Of a DNA stretch of 64,000 nt, positions 1 to 7,897 are shown piece after piece. The notes below the pieces were generated by a model. That model had not been told where the DNA came from. It made no database searches and saw nothing but the letters and a program-made list of their open reading frames with translations. Source of the DNA: Streptomyces phaeoluteigriseus (GTDB lineage Bacteria > Actinomycetota > Actinomycetes > Streptomycetales > Streptomycetaceae); contig NZ_MPOH02000015.1 of assembly GCF_001896135.2 (NCBI RefSeq), positions 305,268 through 369,267 of the forward strand. The letters are read 5' to 3'. Numbering within the stretch: position 1 is the stretch's first letter; each line of letters opens with the position of its first letter. The position numbers and the translations under genes were made by a program.

Positions 1-180
1 GCCAGCGGGCGCCGCGGCCGGGCCCGCGGGCCGCGGACCGGCGGCCTCGGCCGTCGCGGGGCCGCGGCCACCCGCCACGGCTGCGACGACCGCGGCGGCC
101 AGGAGTGACCTGCGCGACGGCTGATCGGTTCGGTCGGAGAGCCGGTCGGCTCTGCTGGACGGCTGTTCGGCTCTGCTCAT
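1..180 (-). CDS. N-terminus of an exported protein with a Tat-like signal peptide (cut by window edge)
   Basis: Reading the minus strand from the ATG at 178-180 gives about 60 residues before the window ends. The start MSRAEQPSSRADRL is followed by SRRSLLAAAVVAAVAGG at roughly residues 22-38, a twin-arginine pair followed by an Ala/Val-rich hydrophobic stretch, as in Tat signal peptides. Alanine- and proline-rich residues follow. The mature part lies outside the window, so the function is unknown. A DasR-like site lies about 120 bp upstream of the start, which would fit an extracellular enzyme of chitin or amino-sugar use, but that is inference only. Confidence 0.6.
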   Translation of the reverse strand, partial: MSRAEQPSSRADRLSDRTDQPSRRSLLAAAVVAAVAGGRGPATAEAAGPRPAGPAAAPAG

Positions 181-296
181 GAGCGGAAGACCCCCAAGGT
201 GTCCGAGTCGGAGCGGGTCCGGCGTGCGGTGTGGGCCAACTATGGCGGGAGGTGGGCGGACCTGCCAGCACCTCCGCCCGTGCCACGCCCGGAAAT

Positions 297-312
297 ATTG
301 GTCTGGTCCACT
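297..312. promoter_or_regulatory. Candidate DasR-responsive element (dre)
   Basis: The 16 bases ATTGGTCTGGTCCACT match 13 of 16 positions of the DasR consensus (A, G/C, TGGTCTAGACCA, G/C, T). It lies between the exported-protein gene reading left and the small kinase gene reading right. DasR is the GntR-family N-acetylglucosamine-responsive repressor of chitin and amino-sugar genes in Streptomyces. A better match sits in the chitinase promoter in this same window. Confidence 0.4.
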
Positions 313-420
313 GGCGTGACCTGCGGGAGGGTGAACTCGCGCCACTAGACTTGCCAGCCCCACCGCCGCGACCACCGCCCGCACCCCCACCACCGCGATC
401 ACCGAGACCGCCGAGATCCG

Positions 421-1005
421 TCAGGAACCGCCATCCGCCAGCTCGCCTCCCGGCTCCGCCGCCTGCCGCCGTCCTGCGGCCCGGTCCGCCTGATCGGCGT
501 CGACGGGCACGCCGGATCGGGAAAGTCCACGTTCGCGGAGCGGCTGGCCGAGGAACTGGGCGGGGCACCGATGGTGCACCTGGACGACCTCGCGACCCAC
601 GACGAGTTGTTCGCGTGGACCGGGCGGCTGCTGACCCAGGTGCTCGAGCCGCTCGCCCGGGGCGGGACGGCGCACTACGCCCCCTACGACTGGCGCACCC
701 GTCGCTTCGGCCCGTCCCGGCCGCTCCCCCCGGCTCCCGTGATGGTGATCGAGGGCGTCGGCGCCGGCCGCCGCGCCCTGCGGCCGTTCCTGGCGCAGCT
801 GCTGTGGATGGAGTTGCCCCACGAGGAGGCCTGGGCCCGCGGGCGGTTCCGGGACGGGGAGGAACAGCGGGAGTTCTGGGACGGATGGGTCGAGGCGGAG
901 GCACGACATTTCGCCGAAGACCCGTCGCGGCCGTACGCGCACGGGTTGGTACGGCAGTTGCCCAAGGGGTACGAGGTGTTCCCGGGGCCCGAGGGAACGC
1001 GCTGA
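421..1005 (+). CDS. Uridine-kinase-like P-loop protein, 5' end unresolved
   Basis: The frame encodes RLIGVDGHAGSGKSTFAERL, a Walker A loop at about nucleotides 493-545, followed by a P-loop kinase-like body with MVHLDDLATHDELFAW and a C-terminus FPGPEGTR. It looks like a small uridine-kinase/AAA-type nucleotide-binding protein of unknown substrate. No ATG, GTG or TTG exists in this frame between the upstream stop (TAG at 346-348) and the ATG at 571, which lies after Walker A. Coding-like codon use continues upstream in another frame (about 370-418), so a missing base near 415-425 or a non-standard start is likely. The coordinates given are the minimal convincing coding span; the true start is not known. 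Confidence 0.6.
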   Translation, partial: SGTAIRQLASRLRRLPPSCGPVRLIGVDGHAGSGKSTFAERLAEELGGAPMVHLDDLATHDELFAWTGRLLTQVLEPLARGGTAHYAPYDWRTRRFGPSRPLPPAPVMVIEGVGAGRRALRPFLAQLLWMELPHEEAWARGRFRDGEEQREFWDGWVEAEARHFAEDPSRPYAHGLVRQLPKGYEVFPGPEGTR

Positions 1006-1102
1006 GCGCACCACCGCGTCACACAGCGTGAGCGACCACCCTCGGTGTGGTGAAACTGTGAAGGGCCTTGCGTTTGAACTTCGCCAAGTGCTCCAACTCG
1101 GC

Positions 1103-1132
1103 TTGACCGGGGGCCCGTACAGGACTTACGTT
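1103..1132 (+). promoter_or_regulatory. Sigma-70-type promoter of a candidate small RNA
   Basis: TTGACC (1103-1108) and TACGTT (1127-1132) are separated by 18 bases, a good match to HrdB-type Streptomyces promoters. The predicted transcription start, about 1139, falls two bases before a pair of tandem hairpins and about 360 bases before the nearest convincing start codon. Confidence 0.5.
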
Positions 1133-1138
1133 CTCAAT

Positions 1139-1206
1139 GCGCGGCCTCAGGGGCCGCCCGCAGTCGCGAAGCCCCCGGTTGTTCCCCCGTGATCGGGGGC
1201 TTCGTT
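1139..1206 (+). ncRNA. Candidate short two-hairpin small RNA upstream of the AAA gene
   Basis: From the predicted start near 1139 the sequence holds two stems. The first is GCGGCC/GGCCGC (1141-1146 with 1152-1157). The second is GAAGCCCCCG/CGGGGGCTTC (1168-1177 with 1194-1203), a perfect 10-bp stem with a 16-base loop containing a run of five C, followed by GTTCT. The arrangement of promoter, immediate hairpins and a terminator-like 3' end suggests a discrete RNA of about 65-70 nt. The C-run in the loop recalls the actinobacterial 6C-type RNAs, but I cannot confirm membership. It could instead simply be a terminator for the upstream kinase gene. Confidence 0.45.
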
Positions 1207-1500
1207 CTGCCCTCACGCCCCCGTTCGCGCCGGTTTACGGACGCGCCGTGGTGCCGACAGTTCACCCAGGGTCACCACCCGGCGGTGCGCCCCCTCTGCT
1301 CCCACCTCGTCAAACGGGCTGTGCCGCACCCTTCGGCGGGGTGCTCCCCCGCAGGTACGATGCCCTCGGTGCGACCTACGGACGACTGCTGCGCGCACCT
1401 GGCAACTCCGGTCCGCGGCACAGCCGTTGGACCATGGCAGCCGAAGGGCTCCGCCCGGCGGCATACCGACGCCGACGGGGCACGGTTTGTGGGGGACGTG
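1207..1500. other. Non-coding leader before the AAA ATPase gene
   Basis: The reading frame of the AAA protein stays open upstream to 1189, but that stretch overlaps the terminator-like hairpin and does not resemble the family. I see no other gene. A Shine-Dalgarno-like GGGGGA at 1489-1494 precedes the chosen start. Confidence 0.5.
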
Positions 1501-3360
1501 ATGGACTTCGGCACCCAGGGCCCCGAGGCCCCGGCCGACCTCGCCTGGCTACGAGGCGTGGACGCCTACACCGTGGGCGCGTATCCGCAGGCGGAGGAGG
1601 AGTTCCGCACCGCGGTGCGGATCGATCCCGGCATGGCCGACGGCTGGCTCGGGCTGCACGCGCTGCGCGTCGACACGACGACGGCGCTGCTCAGGATGTT
1701 CCGGCACCGCGACCGCTTCGGCGAACAGCGCACCCGGCACCGCCGAACGCTCAACTCCTGGTACTGGCTGGGCTGGTGGGTGCAACCCGTGCTGGAGAGC
1801 CCCCGCGACCTGCTGCTCGCGCACGCATCGCACTGGCTGGACGGCCGGCACGTGCCCGAGCTGGACCGGGCGCTCGCGGGTCTGCCGCCCGTCGACACCG
1901 ACCACCAGGTCCGCTTCCTGCACGCCTGCCGCGCCTACCTGGTCAAGGACTGGGAGCAGCTCGTCCGGCACACCGACCCGCTCCTCGACGACCCCCTCCT
2001 CGGCATCGAGGCCGGTCTGTTCGGCGGCATGGCCCGGGTCCGGCTGGAGATGTACGGGCAGGCCGAGCCGCTGCTCTCGACCGCGCTGATGCGCTGCCGC
2101 AGCGAACAGCCGCAGCGCAAGGAGCTGCGGTACTGGCTGGCCCGCGCGCACGAGGGCACCGGCCGTTCCGCCGCCGCGCTCCCCCTGTACCGGGCCGTGC
2201 ACCGCGTCGACCCCGCCTTCATGGACACCTCGGCCCGGCTCGCCGCGATCTCCGAGGGCGACGGCTACGACGACACCGCCGACCTCGCGGCCATCACGCT
2301 GAGCGGTGTCGGGCAGGACGTCGGGGACGGGCCGGACGTCCTGGACCCGCTGTTCGGCACCGAGGGCCGGGACCTCAAGCTGACCGAGCCGGCCGACCTG
2401 CCGCCCGTCGGTCCCGTCCCTACGGTGCCCGACCCGGCCGTACGCGAGAAGACCGTGGTGTCCACGGTCCTGCCGGCCGGCCCCACCGACCCGGTGTTAC
2501 TGGAGGAGGCGCTCGCCGAGCTGGAGCGCATGGTGGGCCTGGAGCCGGTGAAACGGCAGGTCAAGGCGCTGTCGGCACAGCTGAACATGGCTCGGCTGCG
2601 GGCCGGGCAGGGCCTCCCGGTCCAGCCGCCGAAACGGCACTTCGTGTTCTCCGGCCCGTCCGGCACCGGCAAGACCACGGTGGCGCGCATCCTCGGCCGC
2701 GTCTTCTACGCCCTCGGCCTGCTCGGCGGCGACCACCTGGTGGAGGCCCAGCGGGCCGACCTCGTCGGCGAGTACCTGGGCCAGACGGCCGTGAAGGCCA
2801 ACGAACTGATCGACTCCGCGTTGGGCGGCGTCCTCTTCGTCGACGAGGCCTACTCCCTGTCCAACTCCGGCTACGGCAAGGGCGACGCGTACGGCGACGA
2901 GGCCCTCCAGGTGCTGCTGAAGCGGGCCGAGGACAACCGCGACCACCTGGTGGTGATCCTGGCCGGCTATCCGGAGGGCATGGACCGCCTCCTCGCGGCG
3001 AACCCGGGACTCTCCTCCCGCTTCACGACCCGCGTCGACTTCCCGTCGTACCGTCCGCTCGAACTCACGTCGATCGGTGAGGTGCTCGCGGCGGACAACG
3101 GTGACGCGTGGGACGAGGAGGCGCTGGACGAGCTGCGGTCGATCGCCGGGCACGTGGTGGACCAGGGGTGGATCGACGAGCTGGGCAACGGACGCTTCCT
3201 GCGGACCCTGTACGAGAAGAGCTGCGCCTACCGGGACCTGCGGCTGTCGACGTATCCAGGGACGCTGACCCGGGACGACTTGTCGACACTACGACTGCCG
3301 GACCTGATGCAGGCGTACGGCGAGGTGCTGTCGGGACGGGGGCCGCAGGACCCGGCCTAG
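1501..3360 (+). CDS. CbxX/CfqX (EccA-like) AAA+ ATPase with N-terminal TPR region
   Basis: The protein has 619 residues from ATG 1501 (GTG 1498 is also possible; both follow GGGGGA). Residues about 10-270 look like a TPR-type helical region: 'AYTVGAYPQAEEEFRTAVRI' is a typical TPR helix pair. A linker follows, then a single AAA+ module with Walker A GPSGTGKTT at residues 385-393 and Walker B LFVDEA near 446-451, plus a sensor region ILAGYPEGM. This is the fold of CbxX/CfqX proteins and of EccA, the cytosolic ATPase of type VII secretion. No ESX genes are nearby, so the partner is unknown. The stop codon directly abuts a MITE-like inverted repeat. Confidence 0.85.
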   Translation: MDFGTQGPEAPADLAWLRGVDAYTVGAYPQAEEEFRTAVRIDPGMADGWLGLHALRVDTTTALLRMFRHRDRFGEQRTRHRRTLNSWYWLGWWVQPVLESPRDLLLAHASHWLDGRHVPELDRALAGLPPVDTDHQVRFLHACRAYLVKDWEQLVRHTDPLLDDPLLGIEAGLFGGMARVRLEMYGQAEPLLSTALMRCRSEQPQRKELRYWLARAHEGTGRSAAALPLYRAVHRVDPAFMDTSARLAAISEGDGYDDTADLAAITLSGVGQDVGDGPDVLDPLFGTEGRDLKLTEPADLPPVGPVPTVPDPAVREKTVVSTVLPAGPTDPVLLEEALAELERMVGLEPVKRQVKALSAQLNMARLRAGQGLPVQPPKRHFVFSGPSGTGKTTVARILGRVFYALGLLGGDHLVEAQRADLVGEYLGQTAVKANELIDSALGGVLFVDEAYSLSNSGYGKGDAYGDEALQVLLKRAEDNRDHLVVILAGYPEGMDRLLAANPGLSSRFTTRVDFPSYRPLELTSIGEVLAADNGDAWDEEALDELRSIAGHVVDQGWIDELGNGRFLRTLYEKSCAYRDLRLSTYPGTLTRDDLSTLRLPDLMQAYGEVLSGRGPQDPA

Positions 3361-3542
3361 GGCATGTCGTTCGGATCGGGCCGCAGGAAGTCGACGGCGC
3401 TGTTCAGTGCCGGTGAGCGGGGTCCGGTGCGTGCGGCCGCAAGGCGGAGGAGGGCGTCGACGTGGAGCGTCGGCAACCGACGGCAACGCGGCAGATGCGC
3501 GTGCCGGACCCCGCGTCTGCGACGTGATCCGAACGACAGGCC
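3361..3542. repeat. MITE-like element with 17-bp terminal inverted repeats
   Basis: GGCATGTCGTTCGGATC at 3361-3377 and its inverted copy GATCCGAACGACAGGCC at 3526-3542 match at 16 of 17 positions, enclosing 182 bp. Inner repeats GGGGTCCGG and CCGGACCCC also face each other, so the whole element could fold. It begins right after the stop codon of the AAA gene. There is no transposase, only a short open stretch on the minus strand. The structure fits a miniature inverted-repeat element moved by an IS in trans. I do not see clear matching target-site duplications. Confidence 0.5.
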
Positions 3543-3613
3543 ATGGGCGTGCTCGGCGGACGGGCCGGGGCGAGCGGACGTACACGTCTCACCCGCCCCG
3601 GCGACCCGATCGC

Positions 3614-4660
3614 CTAGGTCGCCATCACCACCTCGGGATAGTCCCGGTGCGCGGGGTCCGTCACCTCGCCGACCAGCAGCTCCAGGACGTCCTCGAGCGC
3701 GACCAGGCCGAGCACCCTGCCCGAGGCGTCGGCGACCTGCGCCAGGTGGGTCGCCGCCCGCCGCATCACCGTCAGCGCGTCGTCCAGCGGCAGTTCGGAG
3801 CGGAGCGTCGTCATCGGACGCCACACCTGCTGCGGCACCGCCCGCTCGGACTCCTCCAGGTCGAGGACGTCCTTCACATGCAGGTAGCCCATGAAGGCGC
3901 CGTTCTCCGCGGCGACGGGGAAGCGGGAGTAACCGGTGCGGGCGGTGAGGCCGACGATCTGCCCCGGCGTGACCGACGGCGGGACCGTCACCAGCGACTC
4001 GCGCTTCAGCAGGACGTCCGTGACCGGGCGGGAGCCCAGCTCCAGCGCGTCCTCCAGCCGCTCCTGCTCCTCGGGATCGAGGAGGCCGGCCTGACCGGAG
4101 TCCTCCACCAGCCGGTTGAGCTGCTCACTGGTGAAGACGGCCTCGACCTCGTCCCTGGGCTCGACGTCGAAGAGGCGCAGGATGCCCTGGGCGCAGGCGC
4201 CGAGGGCGACGGTGATCGGCCGGCAGAGTCGGGCGAAGGCGACCAGGCCGGGGCTTAGCCACAGCGCGGCCTTCTCCGGGGCCGCCAGGGCCAGGTTCTT
4301 CGGGACCATCTCGCCGATGACGAGGTGGAAGAAGACGACGGCCGCCAGGGCGATGACGTAACCCAGCGGGTGGATCATGCCGTGCGGCAGGTGGATCCAC
4401 TCGAAGACCGGCTCCAGCAACTGTGCCACCGTCGGTTCGGCGACCGCGCCCAGGGTCAGGGAGCACACGGTGATGCCGAACTGGGCGGCGGCCATCATCT
4501 GGGGAAGGTGTTCCAGGCCGTGGAGGACCTGGCGGGACCGCGTGGTGCCGAGCGGTTCGATCTGGCTGCGGCGGACGGACACCAGGGCGAACTCGGCGCC
4601 GACGAAGAATCCGTTCGCGAGCACGAGCAGGCCGGCGAAGGCGAGTTGGAGCACGCTCAT
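3614..4660 (-). CDS. CNNM/DUF21-CBS membrane protein (hemolysin C family), second of a pair
   Basis: The protein has 348 residues. The N-terminal 180 or so form a DUF21/CNNM membrane domain with about four hydrophobic segments (start MSVLQLAFAGLLVLANGFFV), followed by a CBS pair at about 205-325. The usual C-terminal CorC_HlyC domain is absent; the protein ends at PEVVMAT shortly after the second CBS. The family is linked to divalent-cation (Mg, Co) efflux or homeostasis, and the CBS domains bind adenosyl ligands. Its ATG overlaps the stop of the upstream paralogue by four bases (4657-4660), so the two are translationally coupled and probably form a hetero-oligomer. Confidence 0.88.
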   Translation of the reverse strand: MSVLQLAFAGLLVLANGFFVGAEFALVSVRRSQIEPLGTTRSRQVLHGLEHLPQMMAAAQFGITVCSLTLGAVAEPTVAQLLEPVFEWIHLPHGMIHPLGYVIALAAVVFFHLVIGEMVPKNLALAAPEKAALWLSPGLVAFARLCRPITVALGACAQGILRLFDVEPRDEVEAVFTSEQLNRLVEDSGQAGLLDPEEQERLEDALELGSRPVTDVLLKRESLVTVPPSVTPGQIVGLTARTGYSRFPVAAENGAFMGYLHVKDVLDLEESERAVPQQVWRPMTTLRSELPLDDALTVMRRAATHLAQVADASGRVLGLVALEDVLELLVGEVTDPAHRDYPEVVMAT

Positions 4661-5982
4661 CGGGCGTCCTCCACGACCGCTCCGGTACGGACGATCCTGA
4701 CCCGCTCGGCCCGGTAGTGGCCCACGCGGCGGACCGACAGCCGCCAGCCGGGCAGCTCGGCCCGGTCACCGACGGCCGGGATGCGGCCGAGAGAATCGGC
4801 GACGAGCCCGGCGACCGTCTCGTAGGGCCCCTCGGGCACGTCGAGGCCTGTACGCCGGAGGGTGTCGACCCGGCAGCTGCCGTCGACGTCCCAGGCGGGC
4901 CTGCCGTCCTCGGGCGGGGCGGTGGCCAGTTCGGGGATGTCCAGGCCGTCGTGCTCGTCGCGGACCTCGCCGACGATCTCCTCGACGATGTCCTCCAGCG
5001 TCACCACACCGGCGGTGCCGCCGTACTCGTCGACGACGACGGCGATGGGCTGCTCGCTGCGCAGCCGGGCCAGCAGGGGCCGCACGGGCAGGGTCTCGGG
5101 GACCAGCAGGGCCGGACGGGCGATCCGGCCGAGCGGGGTGCGCAACCGGTCGTGGACGGGGACGGCCAGGGCGTCCTTGAGGTGGACCATGCCGACGATC
5201 TCGTCGATCTTCTCGCGGTAGACGGGGAAACGGGACAGGCCGGTGGCCCGGGTCAGGTTGACCACGTCCTCGGCGGTGGCCGACGCCTGGAGGGCGCTGA
5301 CCTTCACGCGTGGCGTCATCACGTGCTGCGCGGTCAGCTCGGCCAGCGACAGGGTCCGCACGAAGAGGTCGGCCGTGTCCTGCTCGAGTGTGCCGGCCCG
5401 GGCGGAGTGCCGGGCCAGGGAGACGAGCTCACCAGGGGTGCGGGCGGAGGCCAGCTCCTCGGTGGGCTCGACGCCCAGCGCGCGCACGAGCCGGTTGGCG
5501 ACGGCGTTGAGCCCGGCGATGACCGGCCGGAACAGGCGGGCGAACGCGTGCTGCGGGCCGGCGACGAACCGCGCGACCTGGAGGGGCTTGGAGACCGCCC
5601 AGTTCTTCGGCACGAGTTCACCGACCACCATCTGCACGGCGGAGGCCAGCAGCATGCCGATGACGACGGCCACACCGGAGACGGCGCCCCCGGGTACGCG
5701 GACCGCGGTGAGGGGACCGCCGAGCAGCTCGGCGAGCGCCGGTTGGGCGAGCATGCCGACGACGAGGGAGGTGATGGTGATGCCGAGCTGTGTGCCGGAG
5801 AGCTGGAAGGACAGCTCCTTCAGCGACTCGACGACCGTACGGGCTCGTCGGTCGCCCTCGGCGGCGGCCTTCTCGGCTTCCTGTCGCTCGACGGTGACGA
5901 GGCCGAACTCGGCGGCCACGAAGAAACCGTTGGCGAGGATGAGCAGGAACGCGGCTGCCAGGAGCAGCAGGGGGATGGTCAT
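4657..5982 (-). CDS. CNNM/DUF21-CBS-CorC_HlyC membrane protein, first of a pair
   Basis: The protein has 441 residues. It has a CNNM membrane domain (about 1-195, start MTIPLLLLAAAFLLILANGF), a CBS pair (about 210-330, VMTPRVKV at the start and PIAVVVDEYGG in the second repeat) and a C-terminal CorC_HlyC FAD-like domain (about 345-430). It is complete for the family often annotated as 'hemolysin' or CorC/MgtE-associated cation transporters; the hemolysin name is historical. It is first in a two-gene operon with the shorter paralogue. Three palindromic repeats lie 200-250 bp upstream and may regulate it. Confidence 0.88.
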   Translation of the reverse strand: MTIPLLLLAAAFLLILANGFFVAAEFGLVTVERQEAEKAAAEGDRRARTVVESLKELSFQLSGTQLGITITSLVVGMLAQPALAELLGGPLTAVRVPGGAVSGVAVVIGMLLASAVQMVVGELVPKNWAVSKPLQVARFVAGPQHAFARLFRPVIAGLNAVANRLVRALGVEPTEELASARTPGELVSLARHSARAGTLEQDTADLFVRTLSLAELTAQHVMTPRVKVSALQASATAEDVVNLTRATGLSRFPVYREKIDEIVGMVHLKDALAVPVHDRLRTPLGRIARPALLVPETLPVRPLLARLRSEQPIAVVVDEYGGTAGVVTLEDIVEEIVGEVRDEHDGLDIPELATAPPEDGRPAWDVDGSCRVDTLRRTGLDVPEGPYETVAGLVADSLGRIPAVGDRAELPGWRLSVRRVGHYRAERVRIVRTGAVVEDAR

Positions 5983-6180
5983 GGTGCCGCCGCCTCCACG
6001 TCGGAGGGGGCGGCGCAGGTACTACAGGACGAACCGTCCATCGCCGGAGAGGGTCACTCCTCGGGTAGCAGGACCCCCCGCGCGCCCGGCAGGGCACGAC
6101 GGGGGTGGAGGCGCGAAGGGGAACGTCTCCGGCACCAGATTAATCAAGACAGCGGGTCCGGCGGCAGGGTGGACGCCCCC

Positions 6181-6237
6181 GAGTCACCCCTGACAATGCG
6201 CGGAGTCAGCCCTGACGTGCTCCGGGTCAGCCCTGAT
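6181..6237. promoter_or_regulatory. Three tandem copies of a GTCAGGGCTGAC-like palindrome
   Basis: On the plus strand GAGTCACCCCTGAC (6181-6194), GAGTCAGCCCTGAC (6203-6216) and GGGTCAGCCCTGAT (6224-6237) recur every 21-22 bp, two helical turns. Each contains the inverted repeat GTCAG-N2-CTGAC. The third overlaps the stop codon of the PH-domain gene. The array lies upstream of the CNNM pair, and the periodicity suggests a cooperative repressor operator. The regulator is not known. Confidence 0.4.
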
Positions 6238-6682
6238 CCTGCTCTGACCGGTGAACGGACCGGGCCTCCACGAGGCTGCGCAGGGCGCGCGCATGGGCGA
6301 TGGCCTGCTGCTTGTCGATGCCGGGCTGGATGCCGAGCGCGGGCAGGCTGGTGCCGTCGCTGAGGTCGAGGAAGACCCAGGGGTCGCCCGCCCGCAGGTT
6401 CACCCTGAGGATCTCGGCCCATTCCAGGCGCCGTCTGCTCGCGATGTTCACCACGGTGACGCCCGAGTCGTCGGCGACGACCCTGACCCGGGCCAGCTGG
6501 GCGGGCACCCAGAAGCAGAGGGCGCCGGTGAAGACGAAACTGAGCCGCTCCCCCGGGCCGAGCTGCTCCAGCAGCAGGGCGACGGCGGAGATGACGACGA
6601 AGAGCGCCACTCCGGCCGAGAGCAGCACCGCGCGGGTGCGGGTCGGCCGGAAGGTGACGGGGAGCGTGGGCTGGTCGGACAT
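6227..6682 (-). CDS. PH-domain-containing membrane protein at the end of the rib-his operon
   Basis: The protein has 151 residues from MSDQPTLPVTFRP. Two hydrophobic segments (about 17-38 and 45-60) are followed by a compact bacterial PH-like domain (VRVVADDSGVTVVNIASRRR, DPWVFLDLSDG). The C-terminus RSEQDQG is charged. Such proteins are common in actinobacteria but have no defined role. The start lies 13 bases after the hisG stop, so it is probably co-transcribed with it. I chose this ATG because the frame upstream of it is not protein-like. Confidence 0.8.
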   Translation of the reverse strand: MSDQPTLPVTFRPTRTRAVLLSAGVALFVVISAVALLLEQLGPGERLSFVFTGALCFWVPAQLARVRVVADDSGVTVVNIASRRRLEWAEILRVNLRAGDPWVFLDLSDGTSLPALGIQPGIDKQQAIAHARALRSLVEARSVHRSEQDQG

Positions 6683-6695
6683 CTTCCCGGAGTTC

Positions 6696-7544
6696 TCAGA
6701 GTCGGCAGGCGTGGATGGCCGTGGTGAGGATGGCGCGGGCGCCGATGTCGTACAGGTCGTCCATGATCCGCTGGGCCTCCTTGGCGGGGACCATGGCACG
6801 GACGGCGACCCAGCCCTCGTTGTGCAGCGGGGAGACCGTCGGCGACTCCAGGCCGGGGGTCAGCGCGACCGCCTTCTCGAGCTGCTCGACGCGGCAGTCG
6901 TAGTCCATCATCACGTAGGTCCGGGCCACCAGGACGCCCTGGAGGCGGCGCAGGAACTGCCGCACCTTGGGGTCCTCGCCGTCGGCGCCGGTCCGGCGGA
7001 TGACGACGGCCTCGGACTTCATGATCGGCTCGCCGATGACCTCGAGGCCCGCGTTGCGCAGGGAGGTGCCGGTCTCGACGACGTCGGCGATGACCTCGGC
7101 GACGCCCAGCTCGATGGCGGTCTCGACGGCGCCGTCCAGGTGGACGACGGAGGCGTCGATGCCGTGGTCGGCGAGGTGCCCCGCGACGATGCCCTCGTAG
7201 GAGGTGGCGATCGTCATGCCCTTGAGGTCCTTGACGCCGCCGGCCGTGCCCGGCTTGGTGGCGAAGCGGAAGGTGGAGCGGGCGAAGCCGAGCGGGAGGA
7301 TCTCCTCGGCGTCGGCTGCGGAGTCGATGAGCAGGTCGCGGCCGGTGATGCCGATGTCGAGGCGGCCGGAGGAGACGTAGATCGCGATGTCGCGGGGGCG
7401 GAGGTAGAAGAACTCGACCTCGTTCTCCGGGTCGACGATCCGCAGTTCCTTGGATTCGCGGCGCTGCAGGTAGCCGGCCTCATGGAGCATCTCCCCCGCA
7501 GGTCCGGACAGGGAACCCTTGTTGGGGATGGCGATGCGCAGCAT
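6696..7544 (-). CDS. hisG: ATP phosphoribosyltransferase, long form
   Basis: HisG condenses ATP with PRPP in the first committed step of histidine synthesis and is the histidine-feedback point. The protein has 282 residues, the size of the long form that carries its own C-terminal regulatory domain and needs no HisZ. MLRIAIPNKGSLSG is the typical start, and the phosphate-binding motif DVVETGTSL lies at about 154-162. The C-terminal ACT-like domain covers about 210-282. It sits 47 bases behind hisE, which catalyses the next step. The rest of the his genes are not in this window. Confidence 0.96.
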   Translation of the reverse strand: MLRIAIPNKGSLSGPAGEMLHEAGYLQRRESKELRIVDPENEVEFFYLRPRDIAIYVSSGRLDIGITGRDLLIDSAADAEEILPLGFARSTFRFATKPGTAGGVKDLKGMTIATSYEGIVAGHLADHGIDASVVHLDGAVETAIELGVAEVIADVVETGTSLRNAGLEVIGEPIMKSEAVVIRRTGADGEDPKVRQFLRRLQGVLVARTYVMMDYDCRVEQLEKAVALTPGLESPTVSPLHNEGWVAVRAMVPAKEAQRIMDDLYDIGARAILTTAIHACRL

Positions 7545-7591
7545 GAGGTCGGCTTCCTTCGCGTGGTGGTGATCGGGGGGATGTGCGGGGC

Positions 7592-7864
7592 TCAGAGGTG
7601 GGCGTAGACGTCGTCCAGCGAGATGCCGCGGGCGACCATCATCACCTGGACGTGGTACAGCAGCTGCGAGATCTCCTCGGCTGCCGCCTCCTTGCCCTCG
7701 TACTCGGCGGCCATCCAGACCTCGGCGGCCTCTTCGACGACCTTCTTGCCGATGGCATGGACCCCCTTCCCGACCAGTTCTGCGGTGCGGGAAGTGGCGG
7801 GGTCGCCGTTGGCGGCCTTCTGCTGGAGCTCGGTGAACAGCTCCTCGAACGTCTTCTTGGACAT
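7592..7864 (-). CDS. hisE: Phosphoribosyl-ATP pyrophosphatase
   Basis: HisE hydrolyses phosphoribosyl-ATP to phosphoribosyl-AMP, the second step of histidine synthesis. The protein has 90 residues, usual for the free-standing enzyme, with [14 protein letters not shown] carrying the metal-binding acidic helix typical of the MazG-like fold and a C-terminal [11 protein letters not shown] helix. It lies between ribH (33-base gap) and hisG (47-base gap) on the same strand, so flavin and histidine genes share a transcription unit. Confidence 0.95.
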   Translation of the reverse strand: MSKKTFEELFTELQQKAANGDPATSRTAELVGKGVHAIGKKVVEEAAEVWMAAEYEGKEAAAEEISQLLYHVQVMMVARGISLDDVYAHL

Positions 7865-7897
7865 GGTGATCCCACCCTAGCCGTTGTGCCGGCCTGC

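Noticed and set aside
1189-1500. Upstream extension of the AAA protein to GTG 1189
   Set aside because: The extension overlaps the hairpin at 1168-1203, is Arg/His/Pro rich, and lacks a ribosome site. The ATG at 1501 follows GGGGGA and begins the family-like sequence.
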